This document shows, one piece after another, positions 7,680-15,771 of a DNA stretch of 41,135 nt. Every line of letters starts with the position of its first letter. Position 1 is the stretch's first letter. Under the pieces are notes generated by a model. That model saw only the letters and a program-made list of their open reading frames with translations, had not been told where the DNA came from and did not search any database. A program made the position numbers and the translations under genes. Source of the DNA: JBBDMU01 sp040878115 (lineage in GTDB: Bacteria; Bacteroidota; Rhodothermia; Balneolales; Natronogracilivirgulaceae); NCBI GenBank assembly GCA_040878115.1, contig JBBDMV010000015.1, forward strand, positions 1 to 41,135, in the 5' to 3' direction.

Positions 7680-8729
7680 TTGCACATCAATCAGCCTAAT
7701 GGGAATCCGCTTATTCATTCCGGGCAATGGGATGACAAGATATCAAACCATCATCAATTAGGGGGCATCGAAACCTCAATTATTGATGATGGTTACGGTA
7801 AAGGGAATAGAATTGCCTGGATCAATACTGGAAGTGGGTTGCGTTTTAAAGTGGTTATTGACAGGGGAATGGATATCGCAGATGCTTTTTATAACCAGCA
7901 TAGTTTAGCCTGGATAAGCCATTCTGGAATAACATCACCTAATCCAACTACCGTTGCAGGAACCAATTGGTTGAATTCTTTCGGTGGAGGCCTGCTGACC
8001 ACCTGTGGCCTCACTCATGTTGGCGGACCGGAAAAGGATGAGTTTGGGGAGAGGGGCCAGCATGACAGAATAAGCCACTTGCCGGCCGCAATTGAATCCA
8101 TCATTCAACCGGACTTAAAAGCCGGCAAGTTAGAGATGAGCTTAACGGGCAAAATGATGCAATCCACCACATTTGGTCCGCACCTGGAATTAAAAAGGAT
8201 TATATCAGCCAAGCTGGGATTGCCAGTTATTACAATTCGGGATGAAATTACCAACCTTGGTAATACGCATGCCCCGCACATGCTATTGTACCATTGTAAT
8301 TTTGGATGGCCTTTAGTAGATGAAGGAGCAGAAATTAAATGGGATGGCGATTTGCAGGTCCCTAATGAAGAAAGCCGTAAAATCTTTAATTTGAAAAGAG
8401 ATTATAAGAAATGTCTGCGACCTATCGATGATCATCAAGGTAATGGTGAGGCCGTTGGGTTTATTGATGCAGCGGCGAATTCCGAGGGTATTTGTGAATG
8501 CGGTATTGTTAATCAATCCATAGGGCTGGGAGTTAACCTGAAGTTTAATAAAAAGCAGCTCCACTGGCTAACCAACTGGCAACATTGGGGGAAGGATGAA
8601 TATGTTATGGCACTTGAACCAGGTACCCATCCGCCGATCGGGCAATCCGCCGCACGTAAAGATAAAACATTGCTAATGATGGAACCCGGTGAAAGCAGGA
8701 CCTACGATATAGAGCTGACCGTAACTTAA
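7680..8729 (+). CDS. DUF4432 aldose-1-epimerase-like protein, probable TTG start
   Basis: The 349-residue protein belongs to the galactose-mutarotase superfamily, DUF4432 branch. Visible segments are LRFKVVIDRGMDIADAFY, FGGGLLTTCGLTHVGGP, ITIRDEITNLGNTHAPHMLL, YHCNFGWPLVDEGAEI and ALEPGTHPP. The histidines and glutamates in these blocks correspond to the mutarotase active site. The frame has a TAG stop at 7674-7676, only one codon before the TTG at 7680, and no in-frame ATG for about 60 codons. The TTG is therefore the most plausible start, although the AGGA just before it sits closer than is ideal. It probably converts anomers, or the open and cyclic forms, of the sugar handled by the two upstream enzymes. 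Confidence 0.85.
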   Translation: MHINQPNGNPLIHSGQWDDKISNHHQLGGIETSIIDDGYGKGNRIAWINTGSGLRFKVVIDRGMDIADAFYNQHSLAWISHSGITSPNPTTVAGTNWLNSFGGGLLTTCGLTHVGGPEKDEFGERGQHDRISHLPAAIESIIQPDLKAGKLEMSLTGKMMQSTTFGPHLELKRIISAKLGLPVITIRDEITNLGNTHAPHMLLYHCNFGWPLVDEGAEIKWDGDLQVPNEESRKIFNLKRDYKKCLRPIDDHQGNGEAVGFIDAAANSEGICECGIVNQSIGLGVNLKFNKKQLHWLTNWQHWGKDEYVMALEPGTHPPIGQSAARKDKTLLMMEPGESRTYDIELTVT

Positions 8730-8753
8730 ATTACATAACCAAACGACGAGTCA

Positions 8754-9974
8754 ATGGAAGAAGTGAAATTGAATACAGCACAAAAAGCATTGGAACAAGG
8801 CCAGGGGATCTTAAGATTGGCCCCAAACTGGGTACCGAGGTCATTTTGCGTGCCCGGACGTAGGATCAAACTGCACCCTGATGACTATTATGCACTTGGC
8901 GGAGAGCGTGGGGGGATTGATGAACGTTGGTTTTCATCCACAACGCCTGCTGATAACGGTCCCTTAACCAGTAAAAATGAGGGTTTGAGTGAAGTTGTAT
9001 TTGAAGAAAATGGAAAATCAATCAACATACTTCTAAGAGACGCCGTTGATGAACTTAAAGGTAATTTGGTAGGCGAACAGATTTGGAAAGAATATCAAAG
9101 CTGGCCTATGTATTCAAAATTCTTTGATAATAAGGGTGCATTGCCCCACCATGTCCACCACCGGGATGAGCATGCCCGATTAACCAACCAAAATGGTAAA
9201 CCCGAAGCGTATTTTTTCCCTCCTCAGTTGAATAATCATGGAGGAGATTTTCCGTATACGTTTTTTGGCCTTAACCCAGGGACAACTAAAGAAGAGTTAT
9301 TAGAATGCCTGAAGAACTTTACTGTAGGTGATAATAAAATAACCAACTTGTCTCAGGCCCAAAGATTACAACCTGGTACAGGTTGGGACGTGCCCCCCGG
9401 CCTCCTTCATGCTCCCGGCAGTCTTTGCACCTACGAACCTCAAAAGGCATCGGATGTATTTGCTATGTACCAGTCATTGACTGGAGATTCAATTGTTCCG
9501 GAAGAACTACTTTGGAAAGACACTCCAAAAGACCGGGTAGGTGATTTCGAATATTTGATCGAGATATTAGACTGGGAACTTAATGTTGACCCAAACCAGC
9601 AAAAGAACCGATTTATGGACCCCCTTCCTGTTAAGCCTATTGAGGAAATGAAAGCCGGCGGGTATATTGATCATTGGATTTGCTATAAATCCAATGATTT
9701 TAGTGCCAAGGAATTAACTATTCTCCCCGGTGCTTCTCTGACTATTAAAGATGCCGCAGCCTATGGGATGATTATGATGCAGGGGCATGGGAAAATGGGT
9801 GTCTGGGATATTGAAACACCCGCTCTTATTCGTTTTGGGCAACTTACAAACGACGAGTACTTTGTAAGCGAAAAAGCAGCGAAAGAAGGGGTCCATATTG
9901 TTAACCATTCCAAGACGGACCCTATAGTAATGCTGAAACACTTTGGGCCTGATAACCCTGATTTAGATCTTTAA
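8754..9974 (+). CDS. Type I phosphomannose-isomerase-like cupin protein
   Basis: The 406-residue protein resembles class I mannose-6-phosphate isomerases. LPHHVHHRDEH supplies histidines H133 and H135. It is followed by NGKPEAYFF, where K149-P150-E151 matches the conserved KPE of the zinc site. WDVPPGLLHAPGSL supplies a further histidine (H219). A second beta-rich half follows with LPGASLTIKDAAA. There is no signal peptide. It begins 24 bases after the DUF4432 stop and closes the four-gene cassette. An N-terminal extension of about 100 residues before the zinc motif and weak overall resemblance to true ManA suggest a sugar isomerase of different specificity. Sugar-phosphate or keto-sugar isomerisation is the best guess. 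Confidence 0.72.
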   Translation: MEEVKLNTAQKALEQGQGILRLAPNWVPRSFCVPGRRIKLHPDDYYALGGERGGIDERWFSSTTPADNGPLTSKNEGLSEVVFEENGKSINILLRDAVDELKGNLVGEQIWKEYQSWPMYSKFFDNKGALPHHVHHRDEHARLTNQNGKPEAYFFPPQLNNHGGDFPYTFFGLNPGTTKEELLECLKNFTVGDNKITNLSQAQRLQPGTGWDVPPGLLHAPGSLCTYEPQKASDVFAMYQSLTGDSIVPEELLWKDTPKDRVGDFEYLIEILDWELNVDPNQQKNRFMDPLPVKPIEEMKAGGYIDHWICYKSNDFSAKELTILPGASLTIKDAAAYGMIMMQGHGKMGVWDIETPALIRFGQLTNDEYFVSEKAAKEGVHIVNHSKTDPIVMLKHFGPDNPDLDL

Positions 9975-10134
9975 GGCGAATATATTTGGGTGCGTGTTTT
10001 ATAATTTGGTGTCCTTTAAGGTGCTTTTATAGATAGGCAGGAGAGTTATTAAGGACATGAAGGTTAACAGTCCCCGGGATTAGCTACATTGTCTGTGCCG
10101 CCCTTATCAGGGCTTAGGTGTGGGAGAAATCGTT
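9975..10134. other. Intergenic sequence before the MITE, no gene seen
   Basis: This stretch follows the end of the four-gene cassette. A short GCCC/GGGC hairpin occurs near 10099-10113 but has no T run, so a terminator cannot be claimed. Nothing else is recognised. Confidence 0.3.
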
Positions 10135-10455
10135 GGGGGCTGTCTCAAAAGGCCACCATCCGTTTTTCTCGCCTAATTTATTTAGGGAATATCAATAAGA
10201 ACCTGTCATTGCGAAACCTATATATGAGCAAAGCGAATAGATAGGTTGAAGCAATCTGTTTGATTCCACCCTCTGCCTTGATCAACGCATCTGTATGAGT
10301 CTTGGGCGTTGTTCACGGCAGAGGGATGCTTCCTGCAGATTGCTTCAGCTTTGTTATTCACTACCGTTCCTAACAAAGCTTCGCAAAGACAGGTGATTGT
10401 CAGGTTAAAATATTTAGGTGATATAGATTTATCCAACCCTTTTGAGACAGCCCCC
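10135..10455. mobile_element. MITE-like non-coding element with 18-bp perfect terminal inverted repeats
   Basis: GGGGGCTGTCTCAAAAGG at 10135-10152 is the exact reverse complement of 10438-10455. Three further nested inverted pairs lie inside: ACCTGTCATTGCGAA (10201-10215) with 10380-10394 at 14 of 15 bases; GAAGCAATCTG (10248-10258) with 10336-10346 exactly; and CCCTCTGCC (10269-10277) with 10317-10325 exactly. The whole 321-base unit can thus fold into one long interrupted hairpin. No credible coding frame spans it and no transposase is present. The ends look like those of an IS-derived miniature element mobilised in trans. A clear target-site duplication was not found in the immediate flanks. 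Confidence 0.75.
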
Positions 10456-10644
10456 TACATTATGCTACCCTTTCAGGGTAAAGGAGCTTGCAATAAGCAC
10501 CTTTAGATCTTATTTACCATACTGAATAGTGATCAAGATTTTAAAATCTCAGGGTGCTGCATTGTGGAAAACAGGAGGGGCAGGATGATGATTATTTCGC
10601 CAACTGGAAATATTATAGTCGATTAACCTGATTCAATAAGGGGT
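10456..10644. other. Intergenic sequence between MITE and terminator, no gene seen
   Basis: It contains a perfect 14-bp palindrome, AGATTTTAAAATCT, at 10536-10549. No supportable coding frame or RNA gene was found. Confidence 0.3.
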
Positions 10645-10690
10645 TAAATAAAAAGGACCTTTCTCGCAATTCCGCAAGAAAGGTTCTTTT
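10645..10690 (-). terminator. Rho-independent terminator of the MFS gene
   Basis: Read on the minus strand, AGAACCTTTCTTGC (10674-10687) pairs with the segment 10654-10667 around the loop GGAATT, with one or two wobble positions. The hairpin is followed by TTTTTATTT. It begins 20 bases after the MFS stop codon, the expected place for its terminator. The opposite strand also ends in TTTT after the stem, so it could work in both directions. Confidence 0.8.
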
Positions 10691-10706
10691 ACTAAGTATA
10701 AACTTT

Positions 10707-12296
10707 TTAGCTTTGCGTAACTTTATAAGATTCTCGTTTTTCGAGTTGCTCAACCTGGTAACCGCCTCTACTTTTATCTCTGATAAACATAATCAGGAAA
10801 ATAACAGCAACCGCAAATGTAAATGGCGCAAACCAAAGAAACGACATACGGCCACCATAGTTATCCGCCGGACGTAAAATGGAAAATGCCTGGTCAACTA
10901 AGGCTTGCTCCTCCTCAACCCCGGAATCCAATAAAGCCCGTAGTGCATTACCGGTTGTATTGCCATCAAGTTCACCCTGGTTACGGAAATGTGTGAGCGC
11001 TTGCTCAGCATAATGTACCACAGTCTGGACATCCGCGGCACGATATCCCAAAGATGCCAGTGCTTCCGGATCATCGGCAACAGCTTCTGCAGCTGCAGCG
11101 TGAGCAGGAAAACGATTCTCAACCTGCTCCAGAATCGTTACCGTTTGTTCTTCCGGAAGTGCATCCGGCAAGTAATTGTCGGCAACTTCTCCCATGATTC
11201 CATTAGATGTTCCGGCGGCAGCTAAACCAAAGCCGACCATAAGCACAATACCCAGAGAACCGGATTTAGGATAACGTTCACTCAACAGACCTACCATAGT
11301 CGGCATAAAAAATGCTACTCCTAATGCAAATACGGTTGCGGCTAACATAAGCGCAAACAGTCCTGTTTCAATGAAACTGAACATGAGAAGCCCTAATCCT
11401 GTTAATATTGACGCTCCCAGCAACATTCCCGTCGGTGAAAACCTTTCCACAAAGGGGCCGGCGAATAATCGCAAGACCATCATTAAGCCACTGATCCAAA
11501 CCAGGACGAGAATGCCATGTACTCCTGCTGCTTGCAAGACTTCAGGGATCCATCGATTCGGGCCCATTTCAGCTGATAGGGTAAACATCATCAATAAAAT
11601 TAATCCAATTACATAAGGATTGGTAAAAGTATACCTGAACAATTCACGCAAGGGAATCCCTGCCTCACCCGATTCCGTTTTTGGGAATTTCTCTGGCAGT
11701 AGAATTACTCCATAAATGATTACCGGAATGTATACAAGTGCAATTTGAAAAGTCCAGTGACCTATATTTAGTGCGCCGATCATTCCCACCTGGACCATCA
11801 GCCATCCTATCAAGCCACCCAAAACCATCCCTCCTGGGAAAAAAGCATGAAAGTGATTGAGCTTAGTGGTTTTATTATCCGGAAAAAGAGCGGGAACCAA
11901 CGGGTTTCCCGCAACCTCGATCAAGCCGTTACCAATACCGAATCCAATAGCGCCAAGAAACAAGATCCAAAAACCCATAGGGTCACCTGCAAATGGATAC
12001 GCTGCCAAAAAAAGTGTAATCCCTATCATATGGCCTAAGAAAGCGCCTGTTGTCGCTTTCTTTATACCAATCTTCTCTAAAAATGGTCCAATAACCAATA
12101 AAGAGATTGCCATTCCCCAAAGGGCGGACCCACCAATATATCCCACATGGGCATTGGTCAGGATGAATTCTGTCTTCAACTGATAGAGAATGTTACTTAC
12201 CAGTACAAATGAAGCTCCTGTTGGTATAATGGCTAAACATATACCAAAGAATAGCTTCTTTTTGTTAATGCTGTTTGAATCAGTTTCTGTGTTCAT
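10707..12296 (-). CDS. MFS sugar transporter with large periplasmic insertion
   Basis: The 529-residue protein has 12 predicted membrane helices, starting with LFFGICLAIIPTGASFVLV and ending with FLWFAPFTFAVAVIFLIMFI. Motifs in the fourth and fifth helices (NGLIEVAGNPLVPALFPD, then LNHFHAFFPGGMVLGGLIG) resemble the FucP/FHS sugar:proton symporter branch. The expected length of such a carrier is about 400-440 residues. The excess is an acidic, alanine-rich stretch of about 115 residues between helices 11 and 12 (about residues 363-480), which should face the periplasm. The gene is transcribed away from susC and shares its upstream region. It probably imports a monosaccharide or oligosaccharide freed in the periplasm. 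The identity of the sugar is unknown. Confidence 0.85.
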   Translation of the reverse strand: MNTETDSNSINKKKLFFGICLAIIPTGASFVLVSNILYQLKTEFILTNAHVGYIGGSALWGMAISLLVIGPFLEKIGIKKATTGAFLGHMIGITLFLAAYPFAGDPMGFWILFLGAIGFGIGNGLIEVAGNPLVPALFPDNKTTKLNHFHAFFPGGMVLGGLIGWLMVQVGMIGALNIGHWTFQIALVYIPVIIYGVILLPEKFPKTESGEAGIPLRELFRYTFTNPYVIGLILLMMFTLSAEMGPNRWIPEVLQAAGVHGILVLVWISGLMMVLRLFAGPFVERFSPTGMLLGASILTGLGLLMFSFIETGLFALMLAATVFALGVAFFMPTMVGLLSERYPKSGSLGIVLMVGFGLAAAGTSNGIMGEVADNYLPDALPEEQTVTILEQVENRFPAHAAAAEAVADDPEALASLGYRAADVQTVVHYAEQALTHFRNQGELDGNTTGNALRALLDSGVEEEQALVDQAFSILRPADNYGGRMSFLWFAPFTFAVAVIFLIMFIRDKSRGGYQVEQLEKRESYKVTQS

Positions 12297-12807
12297 GTAG
12301 AAGGCCTTTCAGTTTAGTTTTATATAAAATTGCTTGTTGACCATGCCAATCTTAATCACAAATAAAATGTTGTAAAATGATTAAAAGAAGGGAACGAGGC
12401 CCATTCGTTTTTTTACCATATATTTTTTGCGTTTGAGGAGTATGTCCTTTTTCCCCATTTAAAGAGCATCTGATATTGTAAACCTACTGTTAATATGCAA
12501 CATATCGTGCAGGCAACCTTTTGTTAGGTCCAATGCCTGCCCTGTATTTGAAGGTAAGCCAACTAAGATAAAATGGGGTAGAGGAGGGCTAAACTTAATA
12601 CCTCATTTGGCTTTAATAGCTTTGTATACAGTGAACCTGGTTCAGAAAGGGCTTTTCTTCACCATTTGATAAAGTTTTCTTAAAAAAAATAAATAAAAGG
12701 GAAAGTAGAATTAAAAACCTGTTGACTCTTACAAGAAAATACAATTCGTAGCGCTTATTGTGGATTTGTAAAAATAAAAGGACCAATATCTAACGCAATC
12801 TATCATT
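12297..12807. promoter_or_regulatory. Divergent promoter region between MFS gene and susC
   Basis: This 511-base region has no supportable gene. A hairpin is possible at 12509-12540: GCAGGCA pairs with TGCCTGC, with ACCT/AGGT continuing the stem. Near susC there is a TTGACT (12722-12727) and a TACAAT (12740-12745), but their 12-base spacing is too short for a standard promoter. A degenerate TAGCGCTTA palindrome lies at about 12749-12757. Confidence 0.35.
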
Positions 12808-15771
12808 ATGGAAAAAAAGGGATACGTAAAAAAAATGAAAGCATTTTTGTTTGTGGGCTTTCTTGGAATTCAGCTTTCTTTCTTTTGCTCTTTAGCATTA
12901 GGCCAGGATAATACAGTTACAGGCACGGTGACGGATGCTGAGTCCGGAGGAGAGTTGCCGGGTGTAAATATAGCGATACAAGGTACTACTATTGGTACAA
13001 CTACCAATGCTGATGGAGAATATTCGCTGGACGTACCTTCATTAGACGAAACATTGGTGTTCTCTTATGTTGGTTACAGTTTGCAAGAAGTAGCCATTGA
13101 TGGAAGAACAACGATCAATGTAAGTTTGGCATGGGATGCTATAGAAAGGGATGAATTAGTTGTCGTGGGATATGGGGTACAGCAAAGAAGTGATATTACC
13201 GGCAGTGTTGCCTCTCTTTCCAGGGAAAGACTGGAAATGTCCCCAAATATAAATGTTAGCCAGGCCATACAGGGAGCGATACCGGGTGCGTCAATACGGA
13301 CCACATCTGCGGGTGCACAACCCAGTGAGTCGATTATGATAAGAGGCCGGAATTCGATAACGGCCAGCAACTCACCTTTGATCGTTGTTGACGGGGTTTC
13401 ATACAGTGGAAATATTAATGACATAAATTCTAATGATGTGGAATCCATTGAGATCCTGAAAGATGCTTCTGCCGCAGCTATTTATGGTTCAAGAGGGGCA
13501 AATGGAGTTATACTTATTACGACCAAGGGTGGTGTTGAAGGAGAGACCAGAATTTCATATAACGGTCATTTCTCAAATCAAAGCCATGCCAATTTGCCTG
13601 AGCTAATGGATGGACAACAGTTTTATGATTTCAAAAGAGAACGGGAACCGGGCGTTATGTTTGCTTCAGAGCAGGAAAATTATGATGCCGGGAGGTGGAC
13701 AGACTGGTATGATGTCGGGATGCGCAATGGGTATAATCAACGTCATGATCTATCTGTGTCCGGTGGTTTTGGCAATACCTCTTTTTACATCTCCGGGGGG
13801 CTGCTGGATGTTCAGGGCCTGGCTAAAAATGATGATTTTATGAGAGCCTCAAGCAGGTTGAATATAGATACCAAAATCGCAGACTGGTTATCAATTGGGA
13901 CCCGCACCCAATTGTCTTATAGGGATGCAAGCGGTTCCGCACCAAATTTCAACACTCTATATCATACAAATCCGCTTGGGAGTGCGTATGATGCCGAAGG
14001 TAATATACCAATTCATCCTGTACCGGAATATCCCGTTGCTCATCCTCTTCAAGAAACCTTATATGATAACACCAGCCATTCTCAAAGGGTAGTGACCAAT
14101 AACTTTGTCAATATTGAGGTCCCTTTTGTCGAAGGTCTGGAATATCGATTGAATACCGGTATAAATTTTGGATTATCGGAAAATAGTACCTACCGGGGTA
14201 TGAATACTTATACCGGGTTGAGTAATCAGGGGAGTGCGGCACTAAGTAACTCTCAGACAGATGATATCCTTGTTGAGAATATCCTTTCCTATGACACACA
14301 GATAGGAGTCCATGATATTTTTACGACAGGGCTCATTAGTTATGAAACGAATAGCTATAAAGCAAATTCATTATCTGCCAGAGGATTTCCTCATGACATT
14401 CTCACCTGGCACTCCATACCTCAGGCTGATGTTATTTCTCCCTCATCATCTACAACGGAGACCACTATTCAGTCCCAGATGCTCCGGGTGAATTACGCTT
14501 ATGACAGCACCTATCTTATAACATTAACCGGCCGGAGAGATGGATATTCAGGATTTGGAAGTGTGAACAAATGGGGTTTTTTCCCGTCTGTTGCATTAGG
14601 CTGGAATCTGGGAAATGAAGAGTTCTTTCCCTGGAATGATCTGTTTAGCCAATTGAAGTTGAGGGGCTCGATAGGATTGAACGGTAATCAGGCCATTGGC
14701 CCGTACCAGACACTGGCCTCAATGTCCTCAAGCAATTATGTTGATGGCAACAGTACATTAGCAGGGTATAGACCAAGCGGCCTGGGAATAGATAACCTGG
14801 GGTGGGAATCATCTCGTACCATTAATGCCGGTTTGGATTACAGTCTGCTAGATGGCAGGTTCAACGGTGATATTAATTTATACAGGACAAATACATTCGA
14901 TCTTCTTTTAAACAGAAGTATATCTCCTGTGCATGGCCTTACTTCAATCACCCAAAATATTGGTGAAACGAAAAACACTGGTTTGGAGATGTCGCTTAAC
15001 TCGAGAAATGTCACCACAAACAATTTTACATGGTCCACAACAGGAAATGTTTCTTTTAACAGCAACGAGATCGTCTCACTGTACGGTGACCTGGATGAGG
15101 ATGGGAATGAAATGGATGACGTGGGCAATTCCTGGTTTATAGGCGAGCCTATCTCTGTCAATTATCATTATGTTGTGGATGGGGTTTGGCAGTTAGATGA
15201 AGCGGACCAGGCGGCAGAATATGGTTCGCAGCCTGGATTTATAAAAATAAAGGATTCAAACGGAGACGGACTGGATCCGGATGACAGGGAGATCATTGGA
15301 CAAACAGATCCTAGTTTTTTTTGGGGCTTAACTAACGCCTTTTCTTATAACGGTTTCAGTTTGAATGTATTTATCCATGGTGTACATGGCGTAACCAAAA
15401 GGAATGCAGAGATGACGGACCTGAATGTAAATAATGGAGTCAATCGGAATACGGCCGTCAAGAACTGGTGGACACCCGAAAATCCAACTAATGAATGGGT
15501 GATGAATCATACGGACTCAGAGTATATGTCTGGTACACGGGGATTGATCTATGAAAATGCCAGTTTTGTACGATTAAGGGATGTAACCTTATCCTATGCG
15601 TTCCGTCCGGATTTTATACAAAGGATCGGCCTGAACAGACTGCAATTATATACTACAGGGCGTAACCTTCTTACCTTAACCGAGTGGAGCGGCCTTGATC
15701 CGGAGTTAAGCAGTCAGACAGCAATTCCGCTACAAAGAGAAATTGTTTTAGGTCTTAATGTTAACTTTTAA
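12808..15771 (+). CDS. susC: SusC/RagA-family TonB-dependent outer-membrane receptor
   Basis: The 987-residue product is the normal SusC length. After a Sec signal peptide ending near LALGQ, residues about 35-115 form a carboxypeptidase-regulatory-like beta domain (TVTGTVTDAESGGELPGVNI). A TonB-box-like DELVVVGYGVQQRSDITGS follows, then the plug domain with PLIVVDGV, SNDVESIEILKDASAAAIYGS and RGANGVILITTKGG. The remainder is a 22-strand barrel ending in LGLNVNF, with the aromatic C-terminal residue expected of outer-membrane proteins. It has no N-terminal signalling domain, so it should not act through the ECF sigma factor. An in-frame ATG at 12835 gives a more compact signal peptide and is an alternative start. 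It works with the SusD gene, which begins on the base after its stop, to import an oligosaccharide or glycoside. Confidence 0.97.
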   Translation: MEKKGYVKKMKAFLFVGFLGIQLSFFCSLALGQDNTVTGTVTDAESGGELPGVNIAIQGTTIGTTTNADGEYSLDVPSLDETLVFSYVGYSLQEVAIDGRTTINVSLAWDAIERDELVVVGYGVQQRSDITGSVASLSRERLEMSPNINVSQAIQGAIPGASIRTTSAGAQPSESIMIRGRNSITASNSPLIVVDGVSYSGNINDINSNDVESIEILKDASAAAIYGSRGANGVILITTKGGVEGETRISYNGHFSNQSHANLPELMDGQQFYDFKREREPGVMFASEQENYDAGRWTDWYDVGMRNGYNQRHDLSVSGGFGNTSFYISGGLLDVQGLAKNDDFMRASSRLNIDTKIADWLSIGTRTQLSYRDASGSAPNFNTLYHTNPLGSAYDAEGNIPIHPVPEYPVAHPLQETLYDNTSHSQRVVTNNFVNIEVPFVEGLEYRLNTGINFGLSENSTYRGMNTYTGLSNQGSAALSNSQTDDILVENILSYDTQIGVHDIFTTGLISYETNSYKANSLSARGFPHDILTWHSIPQADVISPSSSTTETTIQSQMLRVNYAYDSTYLITLTGRRDGYSGFGSVNKWGFFPSVALGWNLGNEEFFPWNDLFSQLKLRGSIGLNGNQAIGPYQTLASMSSSNYVDGNSTLAGYRPSGLGIDNLGWESSRTINAGLDYSLLDGRFNGDINLYRTNTFDLLLNRSISPVHGLTSITQNIGETKNTGLEMSLNSRNVTTNNFTWSTTGNVSFNSNEIVSLYGDLDEDGNEMDDVGNSWFIGEPISVNYHYVVDGVWQLDEADQAAEYGSQPGFIKIKDSNGDGLDPDDREIIGQTDPSFFWGLTNAFSYNGFSLNVFIHGVHGVTKRNAEMTDLNVNNGVNRNTAVKNWWTPENPTNEWVMNHTDSEYMSGTRGLIYENASFVRLRDVTLSYAFRPDFIQRIGLNRLQLYTTGRNLLTLTEWSGLDPELSSQTAIPLQREIVLGLNVNF

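Noticed and set aside
10218..10506. Two open frames of 65-72 codons inside the MITE region
   Set aside because: They are made of the inverted-repeat arms on either strand and show no protein-like composition.
12509..12540. Hairpin upstream of susC considered as a riboswitch
   Set aside because: Only a short interrupted stem is visible and no conserved aptamer core was recognised.
12722..12745. TTGACT plus TACAAT as the susC promoter
   Set aside because: The 12-base spacing is too short for a sigma-70 promoter, and this lineage may use different consensus boxes.
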